From JABMMZ01 sp044373665 (lineage in GTDB: Bacteria; Bacteroidota; Bacteroidia; NS11-12g; UBA955): a DNA stretch of 32,026 bases. The DNA lies in the NCBI GenBank assembly GCA_044373665.1, contig JBIPNH010000015.1:1-32026 (forward strand). Direction: 5' to 3'. The notes beneath the pieces were generated by a model. It made no database searches and was not told where the DNA came from. It saw nothing but the letters and a program-made list of their open reading frames with translations. Of this stretch, positions 24,202 through 32,026 are shown one piece after another; the first letter of the stretch is position 1; each line of letters starts with the position of its first letter. A program made the position numbers and the translations under genes.

Positions 24202-25760
24202 TATTTTATCAATTGATTAAGATATTGATTAATTTCTGCCTGCGTCTTTTGCAGTTCATCTTCTAATTTGCCAATCTCTTGTTGGACTGCGACAATATCC
24301 ACTTCGGCTTCTTCTTCAAATGTGTCCACATAGCGGGGGATGTTCAGGTTAAAATCGTTTTCTTGTATTTCTTCGGCAGTAGCCACATAGCTGTACTTGT
24401 CTTCCACCACTCCGGGTTGTAGTTTACCAGAAGCAAAATCACGATAGGTGTTTACAATGTGGTCAATATCGCTTTCACGCAGCTTGTTTTGGTTTTTGGC
24501 ACTTTCGTAATGTTTGCTGGCATCAATAAACAAGAAGTTGTTACTGGTTTTTTGGTTATTAAATACCAAAATTGCAGCCGGTATACCTGTGCCAAAAAAC
24601 AAGTTGGCAGGTAATCCAATCACTGCTTCGAGTTGGTTGTCTTCAATAGTACGTTGGCGTATACGTCCTTCACTGCTACCACGGAACAATACACCATGTG
24701 GCACTACCACACCTGCTTTGCCATGTTCGTTTAGCGTTTCTATCATGTGGCTGATAAAAGCCCAATCGCCTTTACTCTTAGGTGGTACGCCTCTCCAAAA
24801 ACGGTTGTATTTATCGGTTTCAGGGTCGTAGCTGATGGTGGTTTTATCGCCTTCCTTGTCTTCTACCTTTCCCCATTTGTCTAAAGAGAATGGAGGATTT
24901 GCTACAACGGTATCAAACTTCATTAGTGCGTCGCCTTCTTTCAATTTAGGATTGCGAATGGTATCTCCCCAACGAATGGTTGCATTGTCGAAACCATGCA
25001 AAAACATATTCATTACTGCCAATGCCCAGGTGCTGCCATTGGCTTCTTGTCCGTAAAGAGAGAAATTATCAGAACCAACTTCGTTTCCTGCTTTTATTAA
25101 TAAAGAACCTGAACCGCAAGTTGGGTCGCAAATACGTGAACCAGCTTTAGAATGGGTTAACTTGGCTAATAAAGTAGAAACTTCACTTGGTGTATAAAAT
25201 TCGCCAGCTTTCTTGCCAGCATCACTTGCAAAATTGGAGATTAAGTACTCGTAAGCACCGCCAATAATATCATTGCCATCCAAATGCGAAGGACGCAGGT
25301 TCAAAGCATCTTTGTTGAAATCGAGCAACAGGTTTTTCAGTCGGGTGTTTTTGTCTTTAGGTTCACCCAGTTTGCTGTTGTTAAAGTCAATGTTTTGGAA
25401 AATCCCTGCACCGTCTTCGCTATACAATTTTGTACGATTCGCTTCTTCCAAATCTGCCAATGCAATATTGATGAGTTCACCTATATTTGCTTCATTACGT
25501 GAATCGTATAGAAATTTAAAATGACTGTTTTCTGGCACAACAAAGCGCTCGTGTTGCATAGCACGTTTGGCACGTTCCACATCACCGTTGTATTTTGCTA
25601 AATAGCCTTCCATTTTATCGTCATGTACATCGCTGAGATATTTCAGGAACAGCATGGTAAGTACATAGTCTTTGTATACGCTTGGGTCAATGCTGCCTCT
25701 AAAGGTGTCGCAAGCTTTCCAAACTGCGTCGTTAATGTCTTTTTGTGTTATTTTTTTCAT
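24201..25760 (-). CDS. hsdM: Type I DNA methyltransferase subunit M (HsdM)
   Basis: 519 residues. The N-terminal helical HsdM_N domain (about 1-150, AVWKACDTFRGSIDPSVYKD) precedes the N6-adenine methyltransferase core. YTPSEVSTLLAKL (189-201) leads into SAM motif I DPTCGSG (212-218), and the catalytic motif IV NPPF is at 289-292. A C-terminal coiled segment (about 480-519, EIGKLEDELQKTQAEINQYL) would contact HsdS. It methylates adenine in the target to protect host DNA. It lies 4 bp after the half-size HsdS gene. All key residues are present. Confidence 0.96.
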   Translation of the reverse strand: MKKITQKDINDAVWKACDTFRGSIDPSVYKDYVLTMLFLKYLSDVHDDKMEGYLAKYNGDVERAKRAMQHERFVVPENSHFKFLYDSRNEANIGELINIALADLEEANRTKLYSEDGAGIFQNIDFNNSKLGEPKDKNTRLKNLLLDFNKDALNLRPSHLDGNDIIGGAYEYLISNFASDAGKKAGEFYTPSEVSTLLAKLTHSKAGSRICDPTCGSGSLLIKAGNEVGSDNFSLYGQEANGSTWALAVMNMFLHGFDNATIRWGDTIRNPKLKEGDALMKFDTVVANPPFSLDKWGKVEDKEGDKTTISYDPETDKYNRFWRGVPPKSKGDWAFISHMIETLNEHGKAGVVVPHGVLFRGSSEGRIRQRTIEDNQLEAVIGLPANLFFGTGIPAAILVFNNQKTSNNFLFIDASKHYESAKNQNKLRESDIDHIVNTYRDFASGKLQPGVVEDKYSYVATAEEIQENDFNLNIPRYVDTFEEEAEVDIVAVQQEIGKLEDELQKTQAEINQYLNQLIK

Positions 25761-25764
25761 TGAT

Positions 25765-26322
25765 TTATTTTAAAGATTTTGAAATGATAGTATGAATATA
25801 GTGTTGTTTTAATTCTTGTAGTTTATTGTTTAGTTTTATTTCTTGTTTTCGGGCAACTTCAATTTTAAGGATAATTTTTTGTTTTTCAATGGAAGGAATT
25901 TTTATTTCTAAGTCTTCCAATGTTGATTTTGAAATTGAAACAATAGATGTTCCCATTGCTTTACTTTTCAAAATTTGTTGAACATCAAGTGAGTTAAGAT
26001 ACCAAGCCAAATAATGGGGTAATATCATTTTATTTGACAATCTAATGACAAAAAAAGAAGTAGAAGCAACAGCAGGTAAGTTATGTTTTTCATAAACGGT
26101 TGCAAAGTTTTTGGTCCCTTTAGCAGCGAAAAGTACATCACCGTCTTTCAATAAGTGTTTTTCGGAAATACTGTCAGCCAACAAGTCGGGATGTAATACA
26201 GCATGCAACTGACCGTATTCGTCAAAATGCTTCGACTGCAGATACACCAATTCGCCCATACCTGAAGGCTTTGCAAAGAGTCCGGTTTGGATGTTTGTGA
26301 TATCTTTGATTAGCGTTTTCAA
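25765..26322 (-). CDS. Half-size HsdS-like specificity protein (single TRD)
   Basis: 185 residues. It holds one target-recognition domain (LIKDITNIQTGLFAKPSG, then VYLQSKHFDEYGQ, DGDVLFAAKGTKNFATVY, SISKSTLEDLEIKIPS) and a single coiled helix (KQKIILKIEVARKQEIKLNNKLQELK). This is half of a normal HsdS. The only plausible start is TTG at 26322, giving MKTLIKDI; the next Met is residue 22, inside the domain. It is the first gene of the island operon, just ahead of hsdM, with a full HsdS further downstream. It may dimerise to recognise a palindromic target, compete with HsdS, or be a degraded copy; the intact domain argues against decay. Confidence 0.82.
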   Translation of the reverse strand: MKTLIKDITNIQTGLFAKPSGMGELVYLQSKHFDEYGQLHAVLHPDLLADSISEKHLLKDGDVLFAAKGTKNFATVYEKHNLPAVASTSFFVIRLSNKMILPHYLAWYLNSLDVQQILKSKAMGTSIVSISKSTLEDLEIKIPSIEKQKIILKIEVARKQEIKLNNKLQELKQHYIHTIISKSLK

Positions 26323-26346
26323 ATTTTTTCCTTTGTAATGACACTA

Positions 26347-26377
26347 CAAAAGTAAACAAAGTTTTTAAATATCCAAA
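26347..26377 (-). promoter_or_regulatory. Promoter of the restriction island operon
   Basis: On the minus strand, TTTG (26377-26374), exactly 19 bp, then TACTTTTG (26354-26347): a full match to the Bacteroidota TTTG-N19-TAnnTTTG promoter. The start would be near 26341, leaving a leader of about 19 nt before the TTG start of the half-size S gene. Confidence 0.72.
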
Positions 26378-26445
26378 CTTTTTGTAAAAATAAAACCGAG
26401 TAGGGATTCTACAAAAAATACAAAAGGCCGTCAATTACAGTATTA

Positions 26446-27270
26446 TTACTTCAATACCAAAACAGGTGAATGGCTAAATTGTATGGCTTTTTTTGAAAAA
26501 CTTTTGTGAAACAAGCGTTGCCAAAAACTTTCGTGGTGTTTGTAAACCACTAGCAAATCTGGCTGTATTTCCAACAAGGCCTCTTCCATTGTTTTAATAG
26601 CGTCCAATCCCATAACATGCTTAATTTCTACCGATTGCGATTTAAACATTTTTTGTAATGCCGATTTAAAAGTATTCGACTTTTTCAAGACTGTATCATC
26701 GTAGTGCGTCACATTTAAAACAAGCAATGTACTTTTATGGTCACCCAATAACGTATTTAAAGGCTTTAATTGACTGGTTTCCAAAGTATCACCATCCCAC
26801 GCATAGCTCAATTTATCCAACTTTAAATCTTTGTAATTGTTTGGAATGACCAACATAGGCACCTCTACCTTGTCAACCAACACTGAACAAACATCACCAA
26901 ATATCATCTTGTCAAAGCCTGTTCTTTTTTTGACCCCTAATACCGAAATCCAAGGATTAATTTCTTTGATTTTATCAGAGATAGTAGTGACCAAAAAGCC
27001 TGACCCTAAATCAAACTCTATTTGCAAGCTAGGAAATTGTTTTTTAAGCGCCAAAACCGATCGTTTTAATGCACCCATTGCTCGATTCAAAGAAATGTCT
27101 GCCGAAAAATTCACTAAATTGACATTGTCTGTGATGGCAGCTGAGGACAATACGTGGTAAACAAAAAGGGTTGATTGGGTTTTTAAAGCCAACTCTGCGG
27201 CAATATTAAGCGCATTTTTGGAGGGTTTAGAAAAATCGTGTGCAGCGAAAATAGTTGATGTTGGTTTCAT
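26446..27270 (-). CDS. Universal stress protein, tandem-domain type (copy 1)
   Basis: 274 residues made of two UspA-like folds. Domain 1 (about 1-142) opens with TIFAAHDFSKPSKNALNIAAELA, contains WISVLGVKKRTGFDKMIFGDVCS and ends VEVPMLVIP. Domain 2 (about 150-274) ends DLLVVYKHHESFWQRLFHKSFSKKAIQFSHSPVLVLK. The usual nucleotide-binding glycine loop is not clear in domain 1, so ATP binding is uncertain. It is paralogous to the gene at 29771-30598; the two flank ccoI. Tandem Usp genes near cbb3 oxidase and copper ATPase genes are typical of oxygen-limited regulons. No obvious terminator follows it, so transcripts might run into the restriction island. Its last 24 bp have a near copy at 15454-15477. 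Confidence 0.88.
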   Translation of the reverse strand: MKPTSTIFAAHDFSKPSKNALNIAAELALKTQSTLFVYHVLSSAAITDNVNLVNFSADISLNRAMGALKRSVLALKKQFPSLQIEFDLGSGFLVTTISDKIKEINPWISVLGVKKRTGFDKMIFGDVCSVLVDKVEVPMLVIPNNYKDLKLDKLSYAWDGDTLETSQLKPLNTLLGDHKSTLLVLNVTHYDDTVLKKSNTFKSALQKMFKSQSVEIKHVMGLDAIKTMEEALLEIQPDLLVVYKHHESFWQRLFHKSFSKKAIQFSHSPVLVLK

Positions 27271-27349
27271 TGGTTTATTATTAAGAAGTTCAAAAATAGC
27301 ATTTTAAGAGTAAATTAACATTAATTATGTATTAACTTTTAACCTTATT

Positions 27350-29761
27350 TTATTTCAATCTGTAACTTTTTTTAATTCCTACAGTTAACAACCATGTTAA
27401 AACCAACATAGTCATGGAACTACTAGGCATTAATATAGCTGCAATTAATGGTGACAATTGAGCTGTAATAGCAAAATACAACCCAACAACATTGTATAGC
27501 AATGAAAACACAAAACTGATTATTATAACCCATTTTGCTGCATTCACAAACTTCAGTAAGGTTGGCAATTGCCCCAATTGTTCTGCTTTAATTAACACAT
27601 CACAAGCTGGAAAAAAACTACTGGTACTATCCGCAACCGAAATGGCAATATCCGCTTCTTTCAAAGCGGGGGCATCGTTTAACCCATCGCCTGCCATACA
27701 CACAACCTTGCCTTCTTTTTTCAATGACTGTATTAATGCGACTTTGTCCTCAGGCTGTTGTTTTATAAAGACTTTGTTGAACCAATTCTTGTCTATTTCT
27801 TCGTTCAATTCAGTGTCGCCACTCGACAAATACAAGTCGTAATTTTGAACTTTCAATGCTTCTAAAATTGACTTCGTTTCACTTCTAATATCATGTCTTA
27901 ACTCAAAATAACCACGATAAACACCGTCTATTTCAACATGTATTACGCCACTGTTTTGAGCTTCTACCAAAGATTCTGCCCCTATGAACTTAGCTGAGCC
28001 TAAACGAATTAACAAACCATCTACTTCACCTTGTAAGCCCTTGCCCGCAATATCTGTAAACAAATTCAACTTCATATCTGACGAATATGTGTAATAGGTT
28101 TTGCTTAATGCAACACTATAAGGATGGATAGACTGATGGCAAACCAAGCCCATTTTCTGCTTTTCAGTTGTGTTTAAATTAGTAAGATCTTCAATAATGT
28201 AATGACTGTTGTCGGTCAATGTTCCTGTTTTGTCAAACACGATGGTGTCACATTTTCTTAATTGATTGATGGTTTGTTTATTCTTGACAAACAATCCATT
28301 TTCTTTCAAACTCCTCAACAAATGACCATTGGCAAAATTGGTAGCTAATAACAAAATACAAGGGCACGCCACTATTAATACACTCGTTAATGATTTAAAA
28401 GCCTCTCCCACTCCATTCACTTGATATTGATAAACAAAGGCAAAAGCACTAATTAGCAACAGGCCCAAAGTGAAATAATAATTAATCTTTTCGGTCAAAG
28501 AATCTTCTTTATCATCTTTGGTTTTCTCTACAGACCACAATTTCACCAAACGACTATTATCCGTATCAGTCATTAGTTTAAGTTGGGCTGTGTTACCCGC
28601 TATTTTTGCACCTGCATATACTTTTTCACCCAATGAAAGGGCTACAGGAATAGATTCCCCTGTAATAAAACTATAATCCACTGTTATAAAAGGAGAAACT
28701 ACTGTTGAATCAGCAGGCACTAATTCCCCATTTCGCAATTCAATAACATCATCGCGTTTCAATTGATGAATATTAACGACTTTAATTTGATTGAGTGCAT
28801 TAAGCAATCTTGCAGACAAAGGGAAATAAGACTTATAATCGCGATCGAAGGTGAGTGAATGGTAGGTTAAATCTTGGAAATACCGTCCTACTAATAACAA
28901 AAACACAATCCCTGTCATGCTATCAAAATAGCCAGATTGATGGTTGACAAACAACTCATACAGACTGCGTAAAAAAGTGGCAACCACTGCAATCATTACA
29001 GGCAAATCAATATTCAATGTTTTCTGTTTGATGGCTTTAAATGAGCTTTCAAAAAACTCGGTTGAACAATAAAACAAAACAGGCAATGCCAATATTAAAC
29101 TGATATAATCGAACCATCGTTTTAGCACTAAACTGCTGGCATCCAAAGACAATCCTAAATATTCAGGAAAACTGAGCATCATTATGTTTCCAAAGGCAAA
29201 ACCAGCGATTCCTATTTTAACAGAACGTTCAGAATATTTCCGCTTTTTTACCCCCGACAAATTCGATAGTGTTAAGTCAGGCTTATATCCTAAATGAAAT
29301 AGTAACACGACGATTTCAGACAATTTAACATTGGATTGGTCAACCGTAACGAGTAATTCTTTATTAAAAAAATCGACCCTAGAAGAATTGATTCCAGGGT
29401 TCAATCTCTCCAATCTTTCTAACAGATAAATACAGGAATTGCAGTGCATCCCCGGGATGAAAAAACGATACTGAACTGAATTTCCTTGACTAAAAACAAC
29501 AAACTTACTGGAAGATTCTTTTTCGTCTAAAAATTGAAATTCAGACACATCTGTAGTTTCAGGTTTTAATCCTTTTTCATTGTCATAGTATTGGCACAAA
29601 TCATTTTGATTGAGTAAATCATACACAGCGGCACAACCTTGACAACAGAATGTGTTTTTGTTTTTTAAAACAGGCTGTTCAACACAAGGCAAACCACAGT
29701 GTGTACATTTTACATCAACTTCTGTTTGAATTTCGCTTTCATCAATGGAGTTGCCTTTCAT
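27350..29761 (-). CDS. ccoI: Cu+ P1B-type ATPase for cbb3 oxidase maturation (CcoI/FixI)
   Basis: 803 residues. The N-terminus has a cysteine-rich domain, CTHCGLPC (19-26) and FCCQGC (38-43), then a heavy-metal-associated domain with GMHCNSC (104-110). The membrane metal site CPC is at 466-468 (ACPCILLLATN). The phosphorylation loop DKTGTLT (510-516), TGES (about 367-370) and GDGLNDAPALKEADIAI are intact. CcoI-type pumps move copper to the periplasmic side for the CuB site of cbb3 oxidase. The double cysteine N-terminus is typical of this branch, unlike detoxifying CopA pumps. It is separated by 9 bp from the upstream usp gene and 79 bp from the downstream one. Confidence 0.94.
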   Translation of the reverse strand: MKGNSIDESEIQTEVDVKCTHCGLPCVEQPVLKNKNTFCCQGCAAVYDLLNQNDLCQYYDNEKGLKPETTDVSEFQFLDEKESSSKFVVFSQGNSVQYRFFIPGMHCNSCIYLLERLERLNPGINSSRVDFFNKELLVTVDQSNVKLSEIVVLLFHLGYKPDLTLSNLSGVKKRKYSERSVKIGIAGFAFGNIMMLSFPEYLGLSLDASSLVLKRWFDYISLILALPVLFYCSTEFFESSFKAIKQKTLNIDLPVMIAVVATFLRSLYELFVNHQSGYFDSMTGIVFLLLVGRYFQDLTYHSLTFDRDYKSYFPLSARLLNALNQIKVVNIHQLKRDDVIELRNGELVPADSTVVSPFITVDYSFITGESIPVALSLGEKVYAGAKIAGNTAQLKLMTDTDNSRLVKLWSVEKTKDDKEDSLTEKINYYFTLGLLLISAFAFVYQYQVNGVGEAFKSLTSVLIVACPCILLLATNFANGHLLRSLKENGLFVKNKQTINQLRKCDTIVFDKTGTLTDNSHYIIEDLTNLNTTEKQKMGLVCHQSIHPYSVALSKTYYTYSSDMKLNLFTDIAGKGLQGEVDGLLIRLGSAKFIGAESLVEAQNSGVIHVEIDGVYRGYFELRHDIRSETKSILEALKVQNYDLYLSSGDTELNEEIDKNWFNKVFIKQQPEDKVALIQSLKKEGKVVCMAGDGLNDAPALKEADIAISVADSTSSFFPACDVLIKAEQLGQLPTLLKFVNAAKWVIIISFVFSLLYNVVGLYFAITAQLSPLIAAILMPSSSMTMLVLTWLLTVGIKKSYRLK

Positions 29762-29770
29762 GAGACCTAG

Positions 29771-30598
29771 TTATTTTTTAATCACAAGAACCGGAGATTT
29801 GGCAAAACGAAGCGCTTGTTTAGAAAAACTTTTATGAAATAAATTTTGGAAAAAGCCATAGTGATGAGCAACCACAACCAACAAATCGGGCTTAATTTTA
29901 GACAAATAATTACTGATTGTTTGCTGTTTATCTAATCCTTGAATTTGAACCACATCAGTTTTATGGTTATAGAAATACTTCGCTAAAATCTTTTTGTATA
30001 CTAAAGCATTTTTTTGAACCTTATCATCATAGTGAGTTACATTTAGTGCAGAGACTGTTTGTTTTTCTCTACTCATCAACTTTTTCAACAAATGGAGGTG
30101 AGCGGTTTGCATATTCAATCCATCCCAAGCGTATACTACGTGTTTAGTTTCAAACGACTTAACATTCATAGGAATTACTAAAATTGGCTCATCTAATTTA
30201 TCGACTAATTCAGTGCACACATCCCCAAAGATAACGTGGTCGAGCCCCGAACGTTTTTTAACCCCTAAAATAGTAAGCCAAGGATTGTAAGATTTTATTG
30301 CCTCCAAAATGGCAGGAATAACATAAGCGTATGTAACGCTAAAGGTCATGTTTAATTGAGGATGGTCGCGCTTTAAAAAACTAATAGCACGTCTCATTAA
30401 AGTTGTATTTCTTTGAATATCCGAATCGGGAGTATAGGTATATGCATACTCAACATCGGACATTACCGAAATGGGCAAAACATTAAAAATAAATAATCTT
30501 GATTGCGTAGCATCGGCTATTTGTGCTGCAACTTTCAGAGCATTTTTTGAAGCCTCAGAAAAATCATGAGCAAACAATATGTATTTCGACTTTTTCAT
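29771..30598 (-). CDS. Universal stress protein, tandem-domain type (copy 2)
   Basis: 275 residues with the same two-domain plan as the gene at 26446-27270. It opens with YILFAHDFSEASKNALKVAAQIA, has WLTILGVKKRSGLDHVIFGDVCTELVDKLDEPILVIP in the middle, and ends LLVVVAHHYGFFQNLFHKSFSKQALRFAKSPVLVIKK. The strong match between the two copies, including NVTHYDD in domain 2, shows a gene duplication around ccoI. It is first in the usp-ccoI-usp unit, with an FNR-like site 43 bp upstream of the start. The family helps cells survive growth arrest and oxygen limitation; the ligand is unknown. Confidence 0.88.
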   Translation of the reverse strand: MKKSKYILFAHDFSEASKNALKVAAQIADATQSRLFIFNVLPISVMSDVEYAYTYTPDSDIQRNTTLMRRAISFLKRDHPQLNMTFSVTYAYVIPAILEAIKSYNPWLTILGVKKRSGLDHVIFGDVCTELVDKLDEPILVIPMNVKSFETKHVVYAWDGLNMQTAHLHLLKKLMSREKQTVSALNVTHYDDKVQKNALVYKKILAKYFYNHKTDVVQIQGLDKQQTISNYLSKIKPDLLVVVAHHYGFFQNLFHKSFSKQALRFAKSPVLVIKK

Positions 30599-30616
30599 TG
30601 TAATTATTATTTGTCA

Positions 30617-30654
30617 CAAAATTAAATATTAAAAGACTCATTGATGTGAATTAA
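30617..30654 (-). promoter_or_regulatory. FNR/CRP-like site and -7 element of the usp-ccoI-usp unit
   Basis: The near-dyad TTGATGTGAATTAA (30641-30654) has one mismatch to TTGAT-N4-ATCAA. On the minus strand, TAATTTTG (30624-30617) is a full -7 box. There is no -33 TTTG at the right spacing; the dyad occupies that place, as expected for a class II activator-dependent promoter (centre about 35-40 bp upstream of the start). Confidence 0.5.
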
Positions 30655-30714
30655 AATTAGTTACAAAACTGATTCTTGTCATATTTTATAAATATTAAAT
30701 TCCCTAAAAACAAC

Positions 30715-30745
30715 TTGCATAAAAAAGTGTTAAACTTTATATTTG
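30715..30745 (+). promoter_or_regulatory. Promoter of the paa operon
   Basis: TTG (30715-30717), 20 bp, then TATATTTG (30738-30745), a full -7 match. The predicted start is about 10 nt before the paaA ATG. A second TATATTTG (30751-30758) directly precedes the ATG. Confidence 0.55.
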
Positions 30746-30760
30746 TAAATTATATTTGAA

Positions 30761-31705
30761 ATGGAAATAAATCTTGAAAAATTGTTTGATGAAAAGTTAG
30801 AAAACGAAATCAAAATCGAACCTAAAGATTGGATGCCCGAAAAGTATCGCAAAACTTTACTTAGACAGATTTCTCAACATGCTCACAGTGAAATAGTAGG
30901 CATGCTTCCAGAAGGAAATTGGATAACACGTGCTCCTAACCTTAGAAGAAAAGTAGCCTTACTTGCCAAAGTTCAAGACGAAGCTGGGCATGGTTTATAT
31001 TTATATTCAGCAGCAGAAACTTTAGGCATGAGTCGTGATGAAATGTACAATGACCTTCATTCTGGCAAAGCAAAATATAGCAGTATTTTTAATTACCCTA
31101 CATTATCTTGGGCAGACATGGGTGCAATAGGTTGGTTGGTTGATGGTGCTGCCATTATGAATCAAGTGCCTTTGTGCAGAACGAGCTACGGACCTTATGC
31201 CAGAGCGATGGTAAGAGTGTGTAAAGAAGAAAGTTTCCACCAACGTCAAGGGTATGAAATAATGCTAACCTTAAGCAAAGGAACTCCTGAGCAAAAAGCA
31301 ATGGCACAAGATGCACTCAACAGATGGTGGTGGCCAAGTATTATGATGTTTGGACCTAATGACGACAATTCTCCGAATACTGCACAAAGCATGAAATGGA
31401 AAATTAAACGTTTTAGCAATGATGAATTAAGACAAAAGTTTATTGACGTTACTATTCCTCAAGCTGAATTATTGGGTTTAACTATTCCTGATAAGGATTT
31501 GAAATGGAATGAAGCAAGAGGGCATTATGATTTTGGCACTATCAATTGGGACGAATTCAATCAAGTGGTAGCTGGCAATGGACCATGTAATAAACAAAGA
31601 CTAAAAGCAAGAGTAGAAGCTTGGAATAATGGCGAATGGGTTCGTGATGCCGCAACTGCTTTCGCAGAAAAAAGAAGCAAAAGAAAAAACACTCAAGCTG
31701 CATAA
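30761..31705 (+). CDS. paaA: Phenylacetyl-CoA epoxidase catalytic subunit PaaA
   Basis: 314 residues, the usual PaaA length. It is a ferritin-like four-helix di-iron protein that inserts oxygen into the ring of phenylacetyl-CoA, the first ring-activating step of aerobic phenylacetate breakdown. Visible signatures are RQISQHAHSEIVGMLPEGNW (35-54), the di-iron motif DEAGHG (72-77), the second EESFHQRQG motif (155-163), and RWWWPSIMMFGPNDD (188-202). It is transcribed divergently from the usp-ccoI unit, and paaB follows 2 bp after the stop. The oxygen-dependent enzyme beside a low-oxygen regulon is probably chance adjacency. Confidence 0.95.
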   Translation: MEINLEKLFDEKLENEIKIEPKDWMPEKYRKTLLRQISQHAHSEIVGMLPEGNWITRAPNLRRKVALLAKVQDEAGHGLYLYSAAETLGMSRDEMYNDLHSGKAKYSSIFNYPTLSWADMGAIGWLVDGAAIMNQVPLCRTSYGPYARAMVRVCKEESFHQRQGYEIMLTLSKGTPEQKAMAQDALNRWWWPSIMMFGPNDDNSPNTAQSMKWKIKRFSNDELRQKFIDVTIPQAELLGLTIPDKDLKWNEARGHYDFGTINWDEFNQVVAGNGPCNKQRLKARVEAWNNGEWVRDAATAFAEKRSKRKNTQAA

Positions 31706-31707
31706 AT

Positions 31708-32026
31708 ATGAATCAAAAAGAATGGCCTCTGTGGGAGGTTTTCATACGATCTAGGCAGGGATTAAATCACAAACATGTTGGAAGTTTACACGCTGTAAAT
31801 TTTGATATGGCTATAGAAAACGCAAGAGATGTTTATACTAGAAGAATGGAGGGAGTTAGCATTTGGGTTATAGAGAGCAATCAACTTCATACTAGCGAGC
31901 CTAATGATCAAGTTGCTTTGTCTGAATCTGATAATCATAAAATATACAAACATCCAACTTTTTATAACCTCCCCGAAGAACTAAACCACAACATGTGGGA
32001 GGTTTTTGTACAATCTAAACAGGGAT
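31708..32026 (+). CDS. paaB: Phenylacetyl-CoA epoxidase subunit PaaB (cut by window end)
   Basis: The first 106 codons are visible. The N-terminal half has the full PaaB signature: WPLWEVFIRSRQGLNHKHVGS (6-26), then HAVNFDMAIENARDVYTRR and GVSIWVIES. At residue about 96 a second start of the same motif appears (MWEVFVQSKQG) before the window ends, so the protein carries at least the beginning of a second PaaB-like repeat. PaaB bridges the PaaA-PaaC heterodimers in the multicomponent epoxidase. The start is 2 bp after paaA. Single-repeat PaaB is about 95 residues, so this one is roughly double-length. Confidence 0.9.
   Translation, partial: MNQKEWPLWEVFIRSRQGLNHKHVGSLHAVNFDMAIENARDVYTRRMEGVSIWVIESNQLHTSEPNDQVALSESDNHKIYKHPTFYNLPEELNHNMWEVFVQSKQG

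Noticed and set aside
27291..27298. TATTTTTG on the minus strand between ccoI and the downstream usp gene
   Set aside because: It is a full -7 match but has no -33 TTTG/TTG at 19-21 bp, and the AT-rich spacer makes such matches likely by chance; an internal promoter is possible but not supported.

Overview
The window is chromosomal DNA of a Bacteroidota bacterium, most likely a Flavobacteriales-type lineage. The low GC, A-rich translation starts in place of strong Shine-Dalgarno sites, promoters of the TTTG-N19-TAnnTTTG type, a fused CcoNO oxidase subunit and a lipoprotein-rich gene set all point there. No rRNA, tRNA, CRISPR array, integrase or transposase gene was seen. Coordinates of short motifs were counted by hand from the printed sequence.

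Left part (1-6700). A minus-strand TPP riboswitch controls a gene beyond the left edge. A plus-strand run follows: an MBL/beta-CASP nuclease-like protein, a queuosine-precursor (YhhQ-type) transporter and a secreted BNR-repeat beta-propeller. Then come two repeat-rich intergenic regions (4480-5109 and 5830-6698). They contain 8-bp tandem repeats, three families of small dispersed palindromes and a 92-bp direct repeat, and they bracket one lipoprotein gene that has its own well-formed promoter.

Microaerobic respiration (6699-15320 and 26446-30660, all minus strand). ccoS-ccoNO-ccoQ-ccoP-ccoG-ccoH-tauE/safE-like gene-histidine kinase-response regulator form one compact operon encoding a cbb3-type cytochrome c oxidase, its assembly factors and a two-component system. 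The response regulator carries a Crp/Fnr-type output (REC + cNMP + HTH). The copper ATPase gene ccoI lies 12 kb away, flanked by two paralogous two-domain universal stress protein genes. FNR/CRP-like dyads lie upstream of both ccoS and the usp-ccoI-usp unit.

Defence island (15480-26377). An 11-kb block separates ccoI/usp from ccoS. In transcription order it holds a half-size HsdS, HsdM, full HsdS, a coiled-coil membrane protein, a DUF2971 protein, Fic, HsdR and a YgjP-like metalloprotease. It has its own promoter at the right end and an intrinsic terminator just past its left end. A 24-bp fragment at the left boundary encodes the same C-terminal peptide and stop (SPVLVLK*) as the usp gene at the right boundary, so the block appears to sit in the 3' end of a usp gene. 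Inside it, a relic of a second hsdR 5' end lies directly after the DUF2971 gene, which suggests that a fic-hsdR segment was swapped in. The coiled-coil/DUF2971 pair together with Fic is the best candidate here for an undescribed accessory defence module.

Right end (30760-32026). The plus-strand start of a phenylacetate degradation operon: paaA and a truncated paaB. The two respiratory/stress units and the phenylacetate operon diverge from the 30599-30760 intergenic region.
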